A stretch of DNA of 64,000 nt from Nymphaea colorata (GCF_008831285.2 NC_045145.1:19918040-19982039); one strand, 5' to 3'. Shown: positions 1 to 12,800, counted from the stretch's first letter. Made by a program: numbers and translations. Notes: generated by a model from the letters alone, not told the origin.

Positions 1-3000
1 GCAGAAGAAAGGATGGAGAGGAGGTTGAAGGATTGGATGCGTCACGGGTGCATTAATAAATATGGCCACCTAATACCGCGTCACGCCTCTCCACATATTC
101 TCTCTTTTAGTTGATGAGCAGTTTGTTTGGTGAGATGCACCTTGGTTGACGTCCCTTTGACCATATTTGGATGCACAATTCCTAATCCCCACTCTTGCGC
201 CATGCCAACATTTTTCTGCATTTGCACATGAGTTCTGAGTTGCATGCGACGGACATGCACCGAAATTGCTTGCTGAACGGCTTGGTGCAACCATTGGAGC
301 AGCATGGGCTGAAAATTAAGCTTATGACAAGTGATATTAGAGTCAGACTTGCCTAATTGAGTACAACTAGGCTCAATCCGATTACCTGTTTGATTGAATT
401 CAATAAGCTTGACAAAACAAGCCATCTTATAAGTTTTTAAAGGGGTGACGATGAAAAATTTTCTGTTTTCGAATGACAAAATTGTTCTTGAGAAAATAAA
501 GGATCCCATAAACATAAATGTGTCCGGCCCTTGTACCTAAGTAGTGATCCGACTTCACACTAAATTGAATAAGGTGATGACAAGTGGTATCAAAGCCAAG
601 TTGGAGTCTAAGCTCTGTTTTTTATTTTGGTAATCAAGTTGGCCTAGCTAGTAGATAGATTAATTCGTTGTGTAGACCAAATTGGTTTGTGAGAATCAAA
701 GACAATTATAGAGGCAAGCTGATTCCTCGTAGCATAGTATTGCAAGTTGAAGAATAAATGCAACTTTTTTACGAGAAACTCCACAAAGGGAACAAAAAGT
801 TGAATCAAGCAAATTGTTCACGAAAGTACTGGACTTACTTCGGTTCATTTGTCAAGTAGGAGTCAATTTGATGAACATTTGGCCCGAAATGAAGGTTCTA
901 GAGCTCCATGTTGGGTATGGGAGATCAGTCACACTTTTGAGAGCAGGGTCCTTGAGCATATGTCATGAGAAATGGCTAACAACAGGGAACATCGAGGTTG
1001 GCCTCCACTCGAGTAGATAAATAAAGCATGGGGTCGATGCTAAATGTGAAAAATGTCCCTCCATTGAGGCATGGGTTTGGTTAGAAAGCATGCCCTAGGA
1101 CTGGCTTGCCTCGAGAGAGAAGCATATTTGCAAAACTCCCTAGCTTAGTTGTTTTGAATACGTAACAAATTTGGCTAAGGAAACTAATTCCTCTAGCAAG
1201 GAAAGCCGAAAACTCCATTTAAGAAAAAACGTCAAGGAATGTAGTCGTGGACAAGGCCAGGCAACGAATTCTTCAAAATTTTGACAATCACAATTCTGAT
1301 TAACCAATGAATTCGGTATATTCTGCATTCAAATCAGTACATCCATGTTTCTGCATTACGAATATCACATTTTCTGTGCATTACTAATTGATATCAAGCG
1401 TACGTTATTCCTATGGCGTTTATAATGCCAGGGGTTTTAGCCCTACCTAGTGAAGGACGTACCAGAGAAGCTCTCCAAGTTATGAATGGGGGTATAGAAC
1501 CAATAGGTGATGCTTGGATACAATTCCCAACCTGAAATTACTTGTTTGCTCTCCTTTTCCGTTGTTTTTCTATATCAAAATGGTCTTTGCAATATAAGGA
1601 ATATAAGCTTCAAGAACTAGTTCGGGCTAGCAATCCTTGGCACGGCAGAGTTAGCTAAACTAAAATATACGCCCATGATGGAGAGAAGGGAGAGCGAGAA
1701 GTCTTCTTCCTTTCCCTTACCATTAAAGTACAACGCTACCAGGTGGCGAGGAGATCTTCACGTACTTCAATTTATACATAAACATGACTGAACCAGTTCA
1801 AAGATGCCTAGATGTTTAAACAACGCCACTCGGGGCTAGACCAACTCATGAACTCAGTAAGAAAATGTGCCGACTGAATCGACGTTTTAATTACATCAAG
1901 GAATCCACAGTCAATTTGCGAAATCTGGGGGCTCCAAACCTATTGATTTAATATGGTCCCTTGCAGGACTCGATTCTCTCTGTGATGGGTCCTAGTACGG
2001 TCATTATTAAGTTGAAGACTGAGGATTGCATGTGGGCTTCGCAGGGACGCTGCGCCCACTACCCTTTTTCCGGAGGACTACCGTAAAGTGTTTCTCTTTT
2101 GAGATTCACTGCCTTTTCAGCCGATTCCCTCCGGCAAGCAACCCGGAGAAATAAGAGAGGGAGAGAGATGACCATGGTGGTGGATAGCATTGACGACAAC
2201 TTTGAATGCAACCTGCAGCAATCTTTGAAAAAGTTGAAGTCGGTAAAGATGTGTAATCGCCACAAAGGATTTGACCATTCGAAGGGAGAAATCTACGGGA
2301 ATCAACAAAATTTGGGCAACCCAGTTCTTGCCTTTCTCTTCCATTTACGAATTGAATTATCAACATGAACCTAAAGCTGGGGTGAAAGGGACGCGAAGGA
2401 GTAAGTAGCTTTGGTCCAACTTTTGAACGTGTCGAATTGCTGATGACGGGGTGCATATGCATTTTTCTTTTTATCATTCAAACTCGTTGATCACTCGGTA
2501 CTATTTGTACATGGAAGTCGTACCTTCAAGTATCATATGAATAATAATAATATAATTTTATGAACGTGGTCATCATGATTTAAAATCCGCAAACCTAACG
2601 CCAACATGTTGTTGACGTTTTGGCAGGATCCGGTAAAAAACTCAGGCTTAAAGAAATGGGGCTCAGAATAATTCCGTCGGCTTCCGATATTAATTCTCTT
2701 CAATAGTTGGGGAGCGCTCTCTTAAAATACTATATCACAAGTATACGACGAGAATAGAACAGTCAACTATCTGGTGCACAACATGCTGCGAGAAGTTTCA
2801 AGGATGATATATATGTGGTTGTCAGTCGAACACGAGAGCAGGGACTCTCTCTTTCTCTTTCACTCTCTCGCTTGCTGAGTGCTGCGGCCTGCCCAGTTGC
2901 CAACGTTCGTTGTTCGTCAAGTCTCTTTACGGAAAGAAGGAAAAGAGCCTTTCTTCGGTAGAGGAAGGGGAAAAGGGGAGTGCCCTTGAATTGAATTGAG

Positions 3001-5886
3001 ACGTCGCCTGCCCCGGAAATGGACAGTGCAGGGCCAGGGGAGAAGTGAAAAAGAAAGGAAAAGGTTGGGGGAGAAGCCCATGCGCGTCCACTGCCTCCTC
3101 GTGCTGTAGGGCCTTCTTCCACGCCCAACATGCTCCAGTCTCTATCTTCCTTCTCCCATTTCAGCATTCATCCGATCCTTCTCTCTCTATCTCTGACTGA
3201 GGAGGGCATGCACCATGGCCAACAGGCTGGATGCATGCCACCGTCCTTTTCCGACTCCCCAGATTCGAGAGAAAGATGGAAAACATCGATCTTAATAGTT
3301 TCTTGACCTACCCACGACTTCTTGGCCTCTGGTTGGGCCCCCTCTCACTGCTTCTTGACCATGGTTTTGGTTGTAGCACCGATACTGTGAACAGAAAGAG
3401 AAGAGGGGGGTGGCATTTCTATCTTGGAATTCCAAGTCTGAGATTCAACTTGTCAACACTAATGATGACTTAAGCTGTGAAATCTCGTTTCTAATGCCGA
3501 TAGCTTCGTATTACCATTGCTAAATTCTATAAACGTGCCGCGGCGTTGAAAATTTTTATTTTGTTCATTCATATATTTTTGCTGTGTAAAGAGATCTAGA
3601 CCCTCAAGCTAATCGTAAACTGGTTAAATATGTTATTCTTTTTGGTATTGTCATTCTAAGTTGAAAGTGCTCTTAATTTGGTATACAACCAAAGATCATT
3701 TGGTCAATTCAAGACGGGTAGCTACCACACCCTTACCTGCAAGAATGGATGCGAATGGTCTGGTTATGGTTTTTAAGAAAATTGGATGGTAGATATTAAG
3801 TTGAAAAAAAAAACCAACTTTATTTTGAAGAGACCTCAAAGAAAAAAAATAAATCAGTTTCATTAATAGAGATTTCTGGCATTATTCTTGAAGGATATTT
3901 CTATCTTTTGAAAGTATAGCATGGATTCCGATTTTCTTTAAAAATTGAGTGACCATACGATTCTCATCCAATCTAGTATATAAAGGTTTGTTCCTCAAAT
4001 TAGTGGGTATGCTTCTCTTCTTCTGATGAGTGATCGTTTTTAGCACTAATTAATAGTTTTAATGTACTTGTCCAACACCAGCTCCTAATACAAGTACCAC
4101 ATGTCTTTCTTTCCTTTTATAGGAAAGCAGGGATAGAGCAGAGGCTTTAATTTGCTATATAATGCAAAACAGATGAATGCAAGGAATGACCAACTTGGCT
4201 CATTAACATACTAAGTTTGTAGGTATTAATTTGTCATTGTTTTTTTCTTTCTTCGTTATAAGTTGCCTAGGATTACCGTTAGGAATGTCTATAACCGATC
4301 AGATTCGGATAGATCAAACGCATTTTCTACTACCTTTAATTATTCAGATAATGGCATATTCTAATTCGAGAAAAGGGAAAAGTTGTCTCTTATATTCTCA
4401 CCTGATTATCTGAACAACAACGTCCATTCAGTTTCGTCTCCGAATGACAGTCCAGATACATCGAAACCTGGATTCCAGTTTGAAACTGGAAAAATACGAT
4501 CAGAAGTCCTACAAGGTTAGGAAGGAACTTAACTGGGCATTACCCACATTGGAGGTGGAGCCCATTTTCTCAGACGGATATTCTTGTAAAACGAAATCCG
4601 ACAAGCAGATACATTGTATATTCGATCCAAATCTATTCTTTTACATGAACAGAACAGGTTCACATTTCTTCATGAACAAATTTTCCCCAAAAGCAGAGGT
4701 TGAACAAATGCCATCAGGAGCTTACTATGGATCGACATGTTCTCAAGAGTCTTTAGTTAGTGCCTGACACCCAAAGTGTCCCTTGATTGAAATGAATGAT
4801 TTGCTTTTGCTTTTGATCGTTGCATATACATATGTGTGAGTTTTCAAAATTGAAAAACATGAAAGAAAGGTGGCCAACACTGGATCTAGCAGCTGAAGCG
4901 TTGGGTGGCGCTCTGCAATAGCAGATACGTTAGCTAGCATTAAAGAGCAAATTATTAGGCGACTACCAAAGAGCACAATGTTGCTATTCAAGATGATATA
5001 TGGTAGCACGTGCATAAGCAAACAAATAGGCAACTTGTCTTGAAAGATCGCTGTTGAACCAATTCCCTTTCCACTTTTTTTTTTTTTTTACGAATCCCAG
5101 AGTAAAAATAGGGGGAAGAAATCAAGAGTAACTATTTCTATCAGTCATTCCCTCATCATTCTCACCCTGAATAGTGGTGGTGCCAGAATCACTCAATGCT
5201 GCATGTCAACTCGACGCTGCACAGAGCTACAGTGAAGGGAAGAATGGGCATGGCCATGCGTAATCATACCAGACCAACTGGGGCCCAAGCACCAGTGTTG
5301 TCGTTGGATATGCCAAAGAAGTCCACATCAAAGATATTGAATAAGAAAAAGAAAAAAGTAGAGGTTAGAAGGATGGACTTCACATTGAGAGTAACAGTGT
5401 CAAGGAATTTAATGTTCTGCTGCCGAAGATGGCCTATGCTTGATAATGAATTTTAATTATTTCACCGGCGGAGGGACGGAAACATCCACAAAGATTTGTG
5501 GGGATTAACTTGGTGTTTTTGATATTTTATAAAGGAGAAAACTAAAACATTTGCTTTTTCATTTCGTGTGCTTACAGGCATATAGTACTACTGGACCAAG
5601 GAAAAGAAACTACATAAATAACAAGAATTTCGATATCTTTCCATTCATCAGCGTACACCAATCAGCTGGCCGTCCGAGTTCTCGTGAAGCAGTAACAAAA
5701 TGCAACTATCCAGCAAAATGAAAAGCTTCTGCTATTCCAACCAAGATTTCTCGGAGACCCTCTTTCTCTCTCTTAAGCATGCTTTCCGTGGTATGTCGTT
5801 GGAGACATGTAGTGCCAACACCAGTGCTTGCAAGAAAAGTACTCGAAACATGTGCTGCTGCAGAGCGATCACGCTCTTCCCATAGT
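1..5886. other. Intergenic region without a supported gene
   Basis: No open frame here resembles a known plant protein or joins into a spliced gene. It holds two primer-binding-site-like motifs (near 326 and 577), an AT-rich stretch (2520-4100), and a repeat fragment starting near 4274 with the terminal motif AGGAATGTC that recurs at 30.9 kb. CT- and GA-rich tracts lie near 2850-3200. Part of the right end must carry the 3' UTR of the PIN gene; no clear AATAAA was seen for it. Confidence 0.6.
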
Positions 5887-8612
5887 CTACAGGCCCAACA
5901 GTATGTAGTAGACCAGAGTGATGGGCAAAGCGATCAGCATTCCAAAAATCACCCTGAACATGTCACGGAACAGAAAGATTTAACGACGAACAAGAGAGAG
6001 TAGGGAACAGGCAATAAATCCTCCCAATCCATGCGGGATGACGGGCTGACAAAGGTAGATTGACACCCATGTGCGGGTGTTTACACTGTAGCACCAATGC
6101 AACAGGAAAATGGAAGGATGGAGTAGTTGGCTTTTCCATAAAGCAAATAAAAGAAACAAACGAGAGAGAGAGAGAGAGAGATGGGAAGTCTGTGCCATCA
6201 CACTTACCCAGTGCTGAGAATATCAGGGTGTACGTTGTACTCCTTGGCGAAAACGAAGGGGACAATGCCCTGAGGGAGCGCTGCCTGTTTCACATTCAAC
6301 AGTGCAAGTTTAGGGTACTTTTAGATTGAAAGGAAGACGACCACCAAAAGATTTTGCTTTTACCCTTTCTTTCCTTTTCCAATTTCCACCAACAAAACCA
6401 CCAATTTAATGGCGGAGTGGGAGAGAGACAACCAACTCGTGCCTTCGGTGCTGGCGTACCAGTGGGTGTTGGTCGTCTTTGGAAGAGAGAACATGTACGA
6501 GGGGATCCGTGTTTTGTCAGGAGAAAGGGAGGAGAGAGAAAGGGAAAGAAGGGAAGAACCTGTACAATGGCTACGCGTAGGAGAACGCCCCGTAAGCCAA
6601 CGGCGATGGAAGCAGCGGCCATGACAGCTGGGCCGCTCAGGAACCTCACGGCCATAGAAAAGGCCGCAATCGAATTCCCGCACGCTATGATCCTCGGTTG
6701 CAACGCCATGAAAAGCCCTACATCCCACACACCACCGACTCAAACCCATTCTCTCTCTCTCTTTCTCAGGCAGAACAGAAATCTCAACAAGTAAACGAGA
6801 GCTTACCCAAACTAAACATGGCCATCCCAAGACCAGCATCGGAAAGTATAGAGATGGACTTGGCGATGATGGCCGGCATGGTCACGTTCCACCTTTTGGT
6901 GATAAACAGATGAAGGAAAAAAGAGAACGCACAGTTAACATCAAATAAAATATTAAATAGAAAGACACCAAAATTCCCCCTCTCCGGTGTTGCTTACTTG
7001 AAGGAGACGAGGGACCAAGTCAGACCGACCAGACTGGAATAAGTGTTGGGATTTCTGATGAGCTTCCTCCAGACCATGATCAGAATGAGCCTTGTCATCA
7101 CACTGGCGGGTGGCATAGCCGTAGCCTTGCCATCCACGGCTTTGGGGTCGAGCTCCGCCGTAGAGCTCGAACCAAATTTCCCCTGCGCCTGTCCCTCCCT
7201 CTCGTCTCCTTGAAGCACCACCCGATTCCCGAAGCTGAACGCCTCCCGCTCGTACTCCTCCCATGTCATGTCCCCTAACGAGTTCAACCAGCAACCACAA
7301 CAATTAGCAGAGACTAAACACATTCAGAGAATGAGGCGTGGTGGAAGAGGGACACACCTTTGGCTGGAGGAGGTTGCTGGTGGTGCTCGTCGCTCGGCGA
7401 CACGACCATCTTTACCTCCTTCACGTTCTGATCGTTACCATACTCCTGATGACCGCCGAAGACGTGCAGCCCGCCCTCCGATACCGGCGACGTGCTCGAA
7501 CTCCACACGAACATATGGAGGTCCTTAGCTTGATCGTCGCTCTGCTTCATCTGAAAGGGCCCGTTCGCCTTGTTCGTCGAAGCTGCCGATGGCGCCTGAG
7601 GCGGCGGCGGCGGAGCAGGCTGCTGCTGCTGCTGCTTGGACGCGGTGGGGGAGAACATGCCCGGGTTGGGAGCCGGGTAATGGCCGGCTGTAGCGCCGGA
7701 GAAGCGGCTTCTCGGAGGCGGATGGTGGTGGTCCTCGAAGTTGGAGGGGCGGGGGGTCGGACCCCGAGAGTAGGAGTCGCCGGGTCCGAAATTGGAGTGG
7801 CGGGGACTCATGTTGGGGCGGCCGCCGGTGACCATGGAGTAGAAGTCGGTGTGGTTGAAGCTAGAGCCCCTCGGTGTCGGGTTGCGGGAGGACTGCAGCG
7901 AGTAGATCTCGGCGTTGGTGAGGTTGGAGGGGCGAGGAGTGATGCCCTGGGAGCGGCGGGAGAAGATGTCGGACCTCGACGACGTGGACTTGCGGACCGT
8001 AACGTGCAGCTTCCCGTCCTCCCCGATCTCCGCCTCCGTCTGCAGCGGCTCGCGGCCGTCCAGCGACACCACGTCGGAGTCAACCTTGAAAGACACGATG
8101 GAGCCGGCGGTGTCCGGGAACTGCTCCGTGATGAGCATCTTGGCGCCTCTGTACTCGAACAAGAAGAGCATGAGCGTGTACCAGATGATGCACTGCAGCA
8201 CCACGATCTGGACCATGAGCGAGCCGGAGAACTCGCCATACATGCCCTTGAGAAGGGGGATGCCCATGACCAGGGTGTTAGGGAGGGTGCCAAGGGAGAA
8301 GAGGGTGATGGTCCACTCGAGGCAACCCCTCTTGCTGACGTTCGACCAGACGGCCAGCACCGCGAGGACGATTAGCTTCTGCAGCGTGTCCGCCGCGATG
8401 AAGCGGTAGTTCATCTGATAGGGGTTGTTGGTGGAGATGAAGTGGAACGAGAGCAGCGGCACCGCAAAGAGCGCCACGAACCGGTTAATCCCGGAGCACT
8501 GGTCGGGGGTGAAGATCTTCCACCACTTCACCGAGCCGTAGGCGAGAATCATGGCGACGTAGAGCGGCACCATGGCCGTCATGACGTGGTAGAAGTCCGC
8601 TCCGGTGATCAT
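5887..8612 (-). CDS. PIN1: PIN1-type auxin efflux carrier (long-loop PIN), 6 exons, 639 aa
   Basis: Plasma-membrane auxin (IAA) exporter driving polar auxin transport. Exons on the minus strand: 8612-7358, 7274-6998, 6892-6807, 6717-6560, 6284-6208 and 5953-5887; all junctions are GT-AG and the sum is 1920 nt. The start gives [10 protein letters not shown], the usual PIN N-terminus. Residues 1-160 form the N-terminal membrane bundle, about 165-475 the long hydrophilic loop, and the rest the C-terminal bundle ending YYILLGL. The loop carries three TPRxS motifs (225-229, 246-250, 286-290), close to the places where Arabidopsis PIN1 is phosphorylated by PINOID-type kinases (Ser231/252/290) and MAP kinases. 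A Gln/Pro-rich tract lies at 327-339, and the NPNTY motif at 493-497 in the first helix region after the loop. Loop type, six exons and C-terminal sequence favour the PIN1 clade over PIN2/3/7, but a SoPIN1-like paralogue is not excluded. Confidence 0.95.
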
Positions 8613-8631
8613 GGTGATGACCAAAGGGCAT
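8485..8631 (-). other. Overlapping uORF at the PIN1 start
   Basis: An ATG at 8631-8629 lies 19 nt upstream of the PIN1 ATG in another frame. It opens a 48-codon frame that runs over the PIN1 start and stops (TAA) at 8485. If the leader begins near the TATA box at 9104-9111, this ATG is in the mRNA. Whether it is translated is unknown. Confidence 0.5.
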
Positions 8632-8779
8632 GTGTGGGGTAGGTGATCAGCAAAGAAGAAGACGACGGGGAAGGGCGAAAATGAGACCTCTGGTCTATTA
8701 CTCTATCCTACGAGAGAGAGAGAGAAAGCAAGTTGGCGGTGGTGGTGGTGGTGTGTGTGTATTGGCGTGCGGTTTGCCA

Positions 8780-8836
8780 CTAGCTCGCTCGCTTGTAGCG
8801 AGGAAAGAAGGGAGTCGAGGAAGATGAAGATGGCAT
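8780..8836 (-). other. Short uORF in the PIN1 leader
   Basis: ATG at 8836-8834 on the minus strand opens an 18-codon frame that ends with TAG at 8780, wholly inside the inferred PIN1 5' leader. Seen directly; function is inference. Confidence 0.4.
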
Positions 8837-9103
8837 TGGAAGGAGCGAAAGATCTCGGTCTCCAACGTCAGGATGTATGTGGGGAGCTCTCTTTTTTAGC
8901 ACAAATTGCTTGATTTACAAGGAAAATCGGAGACGGTAAAGTCTAGCTTTTGGTTGGTCCCCTCCCTTCCTCTCACCTTTCTTCCGCTCTTCTTTTTCCC
9001 CAGCGCTTCAATCTCCACAGCAGATTCAGAGAGATCGAGAGAAAAGAGTGAGGCGCAGATGAACGAAGGAATAAAGATGGGAGAAAGTGTGGTTTCTTAT
9101 TTA

Positions 9104-9111
9104 CTTATATA
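9104..9111 (-). promoter_or_regulatory. TATA box of the PIN1 gene
   Basis: TATATAAG on the minus strand, about 495 bp upstream of the PIN1 start codon. A GA/CT-rich stretch lies between it and the ATG, as in many plant 5' leaders. This places the transcription start near 9075, giving a leader of roughly 460 nt. Confidence 0.6.
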
Positions 9112-9344
9112 GGCAGCAGCCTCCCGCAATCCGATATGAGGGAACCGAGACGAGCGAAAGGTGTTTAATGAAGGGTATTGTGGGGAAGAGGCTCCCCACG
9201 AGCAGAGAAACCGAGACCCCCTTTTTCCTGTTGGGGCGAATATAATAAAAGGGGTTAGATTTTGTGTTAAAGTGAAAGGAAGGTATTGGAAATAATGAAA
9301 ATGTCGACTACGACGGCAGGCCACCGTAGTTAAGACCCTGCCTT

Positions 9345-9350
9345 TGTCTC
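9345..9350 (+). promoter_or_regulatory. AuxRE-type TGTCTC (proximal) upstream of PIN1
   Basis: The hexamer TGTCTC is the classical auxin response factor site. It lies about 235 bp upstream of the PIN1 TATA box. A second copy is at 9633-9638. A hexamer can occur by chance; promoter position and the auxin-regulated nature of PIN1 genes make it plausible. Confidence 0.35.
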
Positions 9351-9632
9351 CCATTCACTTTTCTGGTTGAGTTTTCTTTTTCCTCTGGGGAAGAAGGCAG
9401 TATTACTTTTAGCCTTTTGTTTCTTTTTTTCAAAAGGCAGCTACGATTTACAGAAACGCCGGTAACTTTCTGGTCAGGAACGGCGGTGGCGTGGTGTGTG
9501 GCTCCCGGCCGTGCTGGATCGAGCTGCCCTTTGGAGTTACCAAATTGGCCTTTGGTGTAAGATTTATGCGAGGCAAAAGCTGCCGGTAGCATTTCTTTAG
9601 TGGGTCTATACTCTGCTATCAAAAGGAATTTT

Positions 9633-9638
9633 TGTCTC
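9633..9638 (+). promoter_or_regulatory. AuxRE-type TGTCTC (distal) upstream of PIN1
   Basis: Second TGTCTC in the PIN1 upstream region, about 520 bp upstream of the TATA box and in the same orientation as the proximal copy. Confidence 0.3.
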
Positions 9639-9857
9639 TTTCCTTGTTGGTATGCACCAAGTAGGAAGAACTTGGTCGGAGCCACGGCGTTGGAGGTGGT
9701 GTGGCTGCTAAACGAGCCAGAGAGACTGCCCAGCTTTTGTTGGCCCTCCTTGCACAAATCAGGCCAAGCCGAACAGCCAGTTCTCTGAGTTTCATTCCAT
9801 TCCTTCTTAAAAAATCAACAATAACAACAAAGCTTGAACTCAAAGAGTGTGTTTCGA

Positions 9858-9880
9858 AACAGTAACATATTGTTACTGTT
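9858..9880. repeat. Short near-perfect palindrome
   Basis: Arms AACAGTAACA (9858-9867) and TGTTACTGTT (9871-9880) are exact inverted repeats around a 3-nt centre, next to the GTGTTTCG-type sequence often seen at MITE ends. Probably part of a small decayed MITE. Confidence 0.4.
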
Positions 9881-12800
9881 CAAAAATTAAGGTAAATTCA
9901 TAGAATCTTATAACATGGATAGTGTTTCATACAGAATTATTAGACATATGGATGACTTGGTACTGACTCGGCCAACTTGGCTTGGTCTCTCAGTCAAGGA
10001 CATGTTAGGTCAAGGCTAAGCCCAGTTGTTCAACGTTGGTTCCCTTTGGACCAAGCCATTCGAAGTCATTATGTGAAAAGGATATAGATGGGATCGGTCC
10101 CACTGTTTTCTTTGAAAAACGAAAATAAAAAAAGAAGTTGCAATCTTCTTTCACGTCTCCATTCAATACTACTGAAAAGCACCAGCATTCAGGCTTGAAG
10201 ATACACTGGGGACATCAATGATGGCAATCGGAGAGAGTGGCGATGGCGATCAATGGTAGAAGGACAACTAATGGAATTGACATATCAGATTGCCCCATTA
10301 GAGCAGACAACAAGCAACTCGCTGCCCTGTTCCCAACGGGGTGGGTGAGGTTCCTTCTGGCTGGCCGGCCGGCCGGTGCCGTCGCTGGGTCTCAGATGTC
10401 TCGAACCTCAAACCGTTGCAGCTTTAAAGACTGTGGTTAGAGTACCGGCGTGTCAAGAACCGGAACCCCAATACCCAGAACGCTCTAGATTGGGATTCCT
10501 CAGCAATGGCAGATCCAGCGGCTCTAGATCGCTTCTCCGTCCTCTTCTGAGCTTGGCCTCTGCAGCAAGGAAGAAGGGGAGAAGGGACATGTCCATTTCA
10601 CGATGATTGATGTTACTCGTGAACCTGTTTGTACAAACGTCGGAAGGCAAAAATTTGCGTACTTTCGTCCCAGCGATGGAGAGATACGAACAAGCAAAGA
10701 AAACTCTGTGACGTTGTTCCACGCGAACAGAGGACAACCACCTTGTAAGTTGTATGGCCCCATTTTCCAACGATCTTTTACAGCAGGACCCACAGTTTCC
10801 GTCCCTGTGGGGGCGCTTTGGTTATACCAGATAACTTGTCTTAGATAAGTTTTTCTGGGGCAACAAAGGTAGGCCGGCTTTAAAGTGAAAATAGGTTCGC
10901 TTCTTCTTCTTATTCTGATGACCATGACTCTCGTCATGGAGATCGTGTTTGATGGCTGGTTTCAGGATGCATAACATATATGTTTGACGTATAAAACTGG
11001 TCATCAAACGGAATTGAAGTTCACTAGTGGTAAACCCGCCTCATGTGCATCCTTTTATGCGAAAAGACGGCACCCTGCCCCCATCAAACACCCTTTTAAA
11101 AAGAAAAAAAAAAACAGAGAAACTTTTTAAGGTGAAAAAATGTTTTGGTTGAGGAAACCAGAACTGCTCAAGATTGTGGAGGATTTTAGTCAAGTAAATG
11201 TTTTTCCTACTTTCGAATGTTATCTCTGTTCTATTGCATCAAAATTTACTGTTCTTATTGGGACTTCAAATAATCCCTTCTTATTGCCGAAGCAAAGATT
11301 TTGTAGCATACAAGATTATCAAACTAAAAAAAGAAAAATCAATTGAAGGGTTCTTATTATCAGTCGCAGCACAGATTCGGTCGACCATTCCAAAAGCATC
11401 AATTGCATTAATATATGTTGCGGCCAGGCAGACTTTGAAACATTATGGTCTCAAACTCATATGAACAAATAATTCAGTTTGCCTCTCGGTATATAAGGCG
11501 GTGGATACTCTTCCTCGACAAGTAATTTAATTAGTTTTTAAAAGAAAAAGAACATGAAAGAAGATGAAAATCTCTTCTCGTATGAAAAATATGGAAGTCC
11601 TTCCTCGCAAGTTTTTGTTTTGATTCATTAGCTATTTTTATTTATTTTCCCAACTACACCTGTTTTCATATATGCTGCATGCCATCTGGAGAATTATCCA
11701 CGACAAGCAGCAGAAAACGGAGACTGATCTGTGATTACGTAATGGAATTTGGTTTCAAATGCTTGGCCTGCACTTCCCTGGACTTGTCTATATGGCCTTG
11801 CCAAATATGTTTATCTTCATCCGTACAGCTAGATATGGTATTGCAAACGAGTGGGGGCCGGAAAGTTGGTTTTTAGTTGCTGGCGTGAAGCCCCCGTTCG
11901 CAGAAATGGCCATATGTAATCGGACATGCTTAATTTGGAGGTCAATTTGCTGCCGGAAAAACAAGGAGATGACAGAGGTAGCATGTGCGATCACTGTTTT
12001 GGACTACATCGGCCAGAAGAATCGAGTGAAAGATGCGAAGCACTGGAGAATGACGGCGAGAGGCTCCATCCTCGACCCCTCTTCTTGGCCACACCACCTT
12101 CCTCCATGTTAATTTCCATGAGGAATCACTGTCAAGTTTCTGCTATCAAACATCAAATCTGGAGTCCCTTTTGGCTACCCTTTTCTGTTCGTCGAGTGTT
12201 GAACAATCACTATCATTATGATCACTTTGTATAAAAACTGTAAATAAGGCAGCAAATATAGACCTAGAATACTGTCATTTGCCAATGGCGCATTCTGTAA
12301 GGGATCATGAAGTAAGGAGGACTCCATAAAGAATCCTGCAGGTAGTAGCCGCTCACTGATCTCTCCATCTTCTTGGTCCTTGCAGGGAGAGCACGATCCG
12401 GGCCTAAATGGGTCAAGCCAGTGCTGACCTTCTGTCATCTTAGCCAGGTGCTGCTCTCTTCCTTAGCATACTCTCCGCGAGCATAAAAAAAGAACAATCA
12501 CTTTGATCCTGTTCCTCTTTTCTATCTTTTTTTTTTCATTGGTTTGTTGGAAGAGCACACGGGCTAGAGGACTATGTTAAGTCAATCAATCTTGTCAGCC
12601 GTTGGATGATCCAATCCGAGGCATCATGTCAGCGTCATCCCCATGTGCTTCAAACTGGTGTTGGGGTTAAAAGCCAAGGGGCCGGCCGGCTCGCCGGCCG
12701 GGGTGCAGCGTCGATCAAGCCTATAGCAAGCGTCCAAACTTTAGGGTTGGCCTGCCTGCCCCAAACTTCATGTCCATAACATGACATCCCCTCCACCATC

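Noticed and set aside
81-515. 144-codon minus-strand frame with HQAVQQAISVHVRRMQLR
   Set aside because: No recognised family, no splice partners, and it overlaps repeat-like sequence with PBS motifs; a homology search would be needed.
1417-1531. Short plus-strand frame reading LALPSEGRTREALQVMNGG before a stop
   Set aside because: It looks protein-like (faintly PPR-like) but is only about 38 codons with no supporting neighbour; not assignable by eye.
2763-3167. 134-codon minus-strand frame
   Set aside because: Low-complexity Ser/Arg/Glu segments produced by a CT/GA-rich tract; no recognisable domain.
7338-8375. 345-codon plus-strand open frame, plus 164- and 161-codon frames in the same stretch
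   Set aside because: They lie antisense or in another frame over GC-rich PIN1 exon 1; composition is Arg/Val/Gly-rich and there is no independent homology.
8613-8624. In-frame upstream extension of PIN1 (four extra codons)
   Set aside because: The extension starts with TTG, not ATG; the first in-frame ATG is 8612, giving the canonical PIN N-terminus.
12680-12705. GGCCGGCC palindromic run suggesting a regulatory hairpin
   Set aside because: Short GC palindrome without a transcript context; similar runs occur at 10365, probably chance or repeat-derived.
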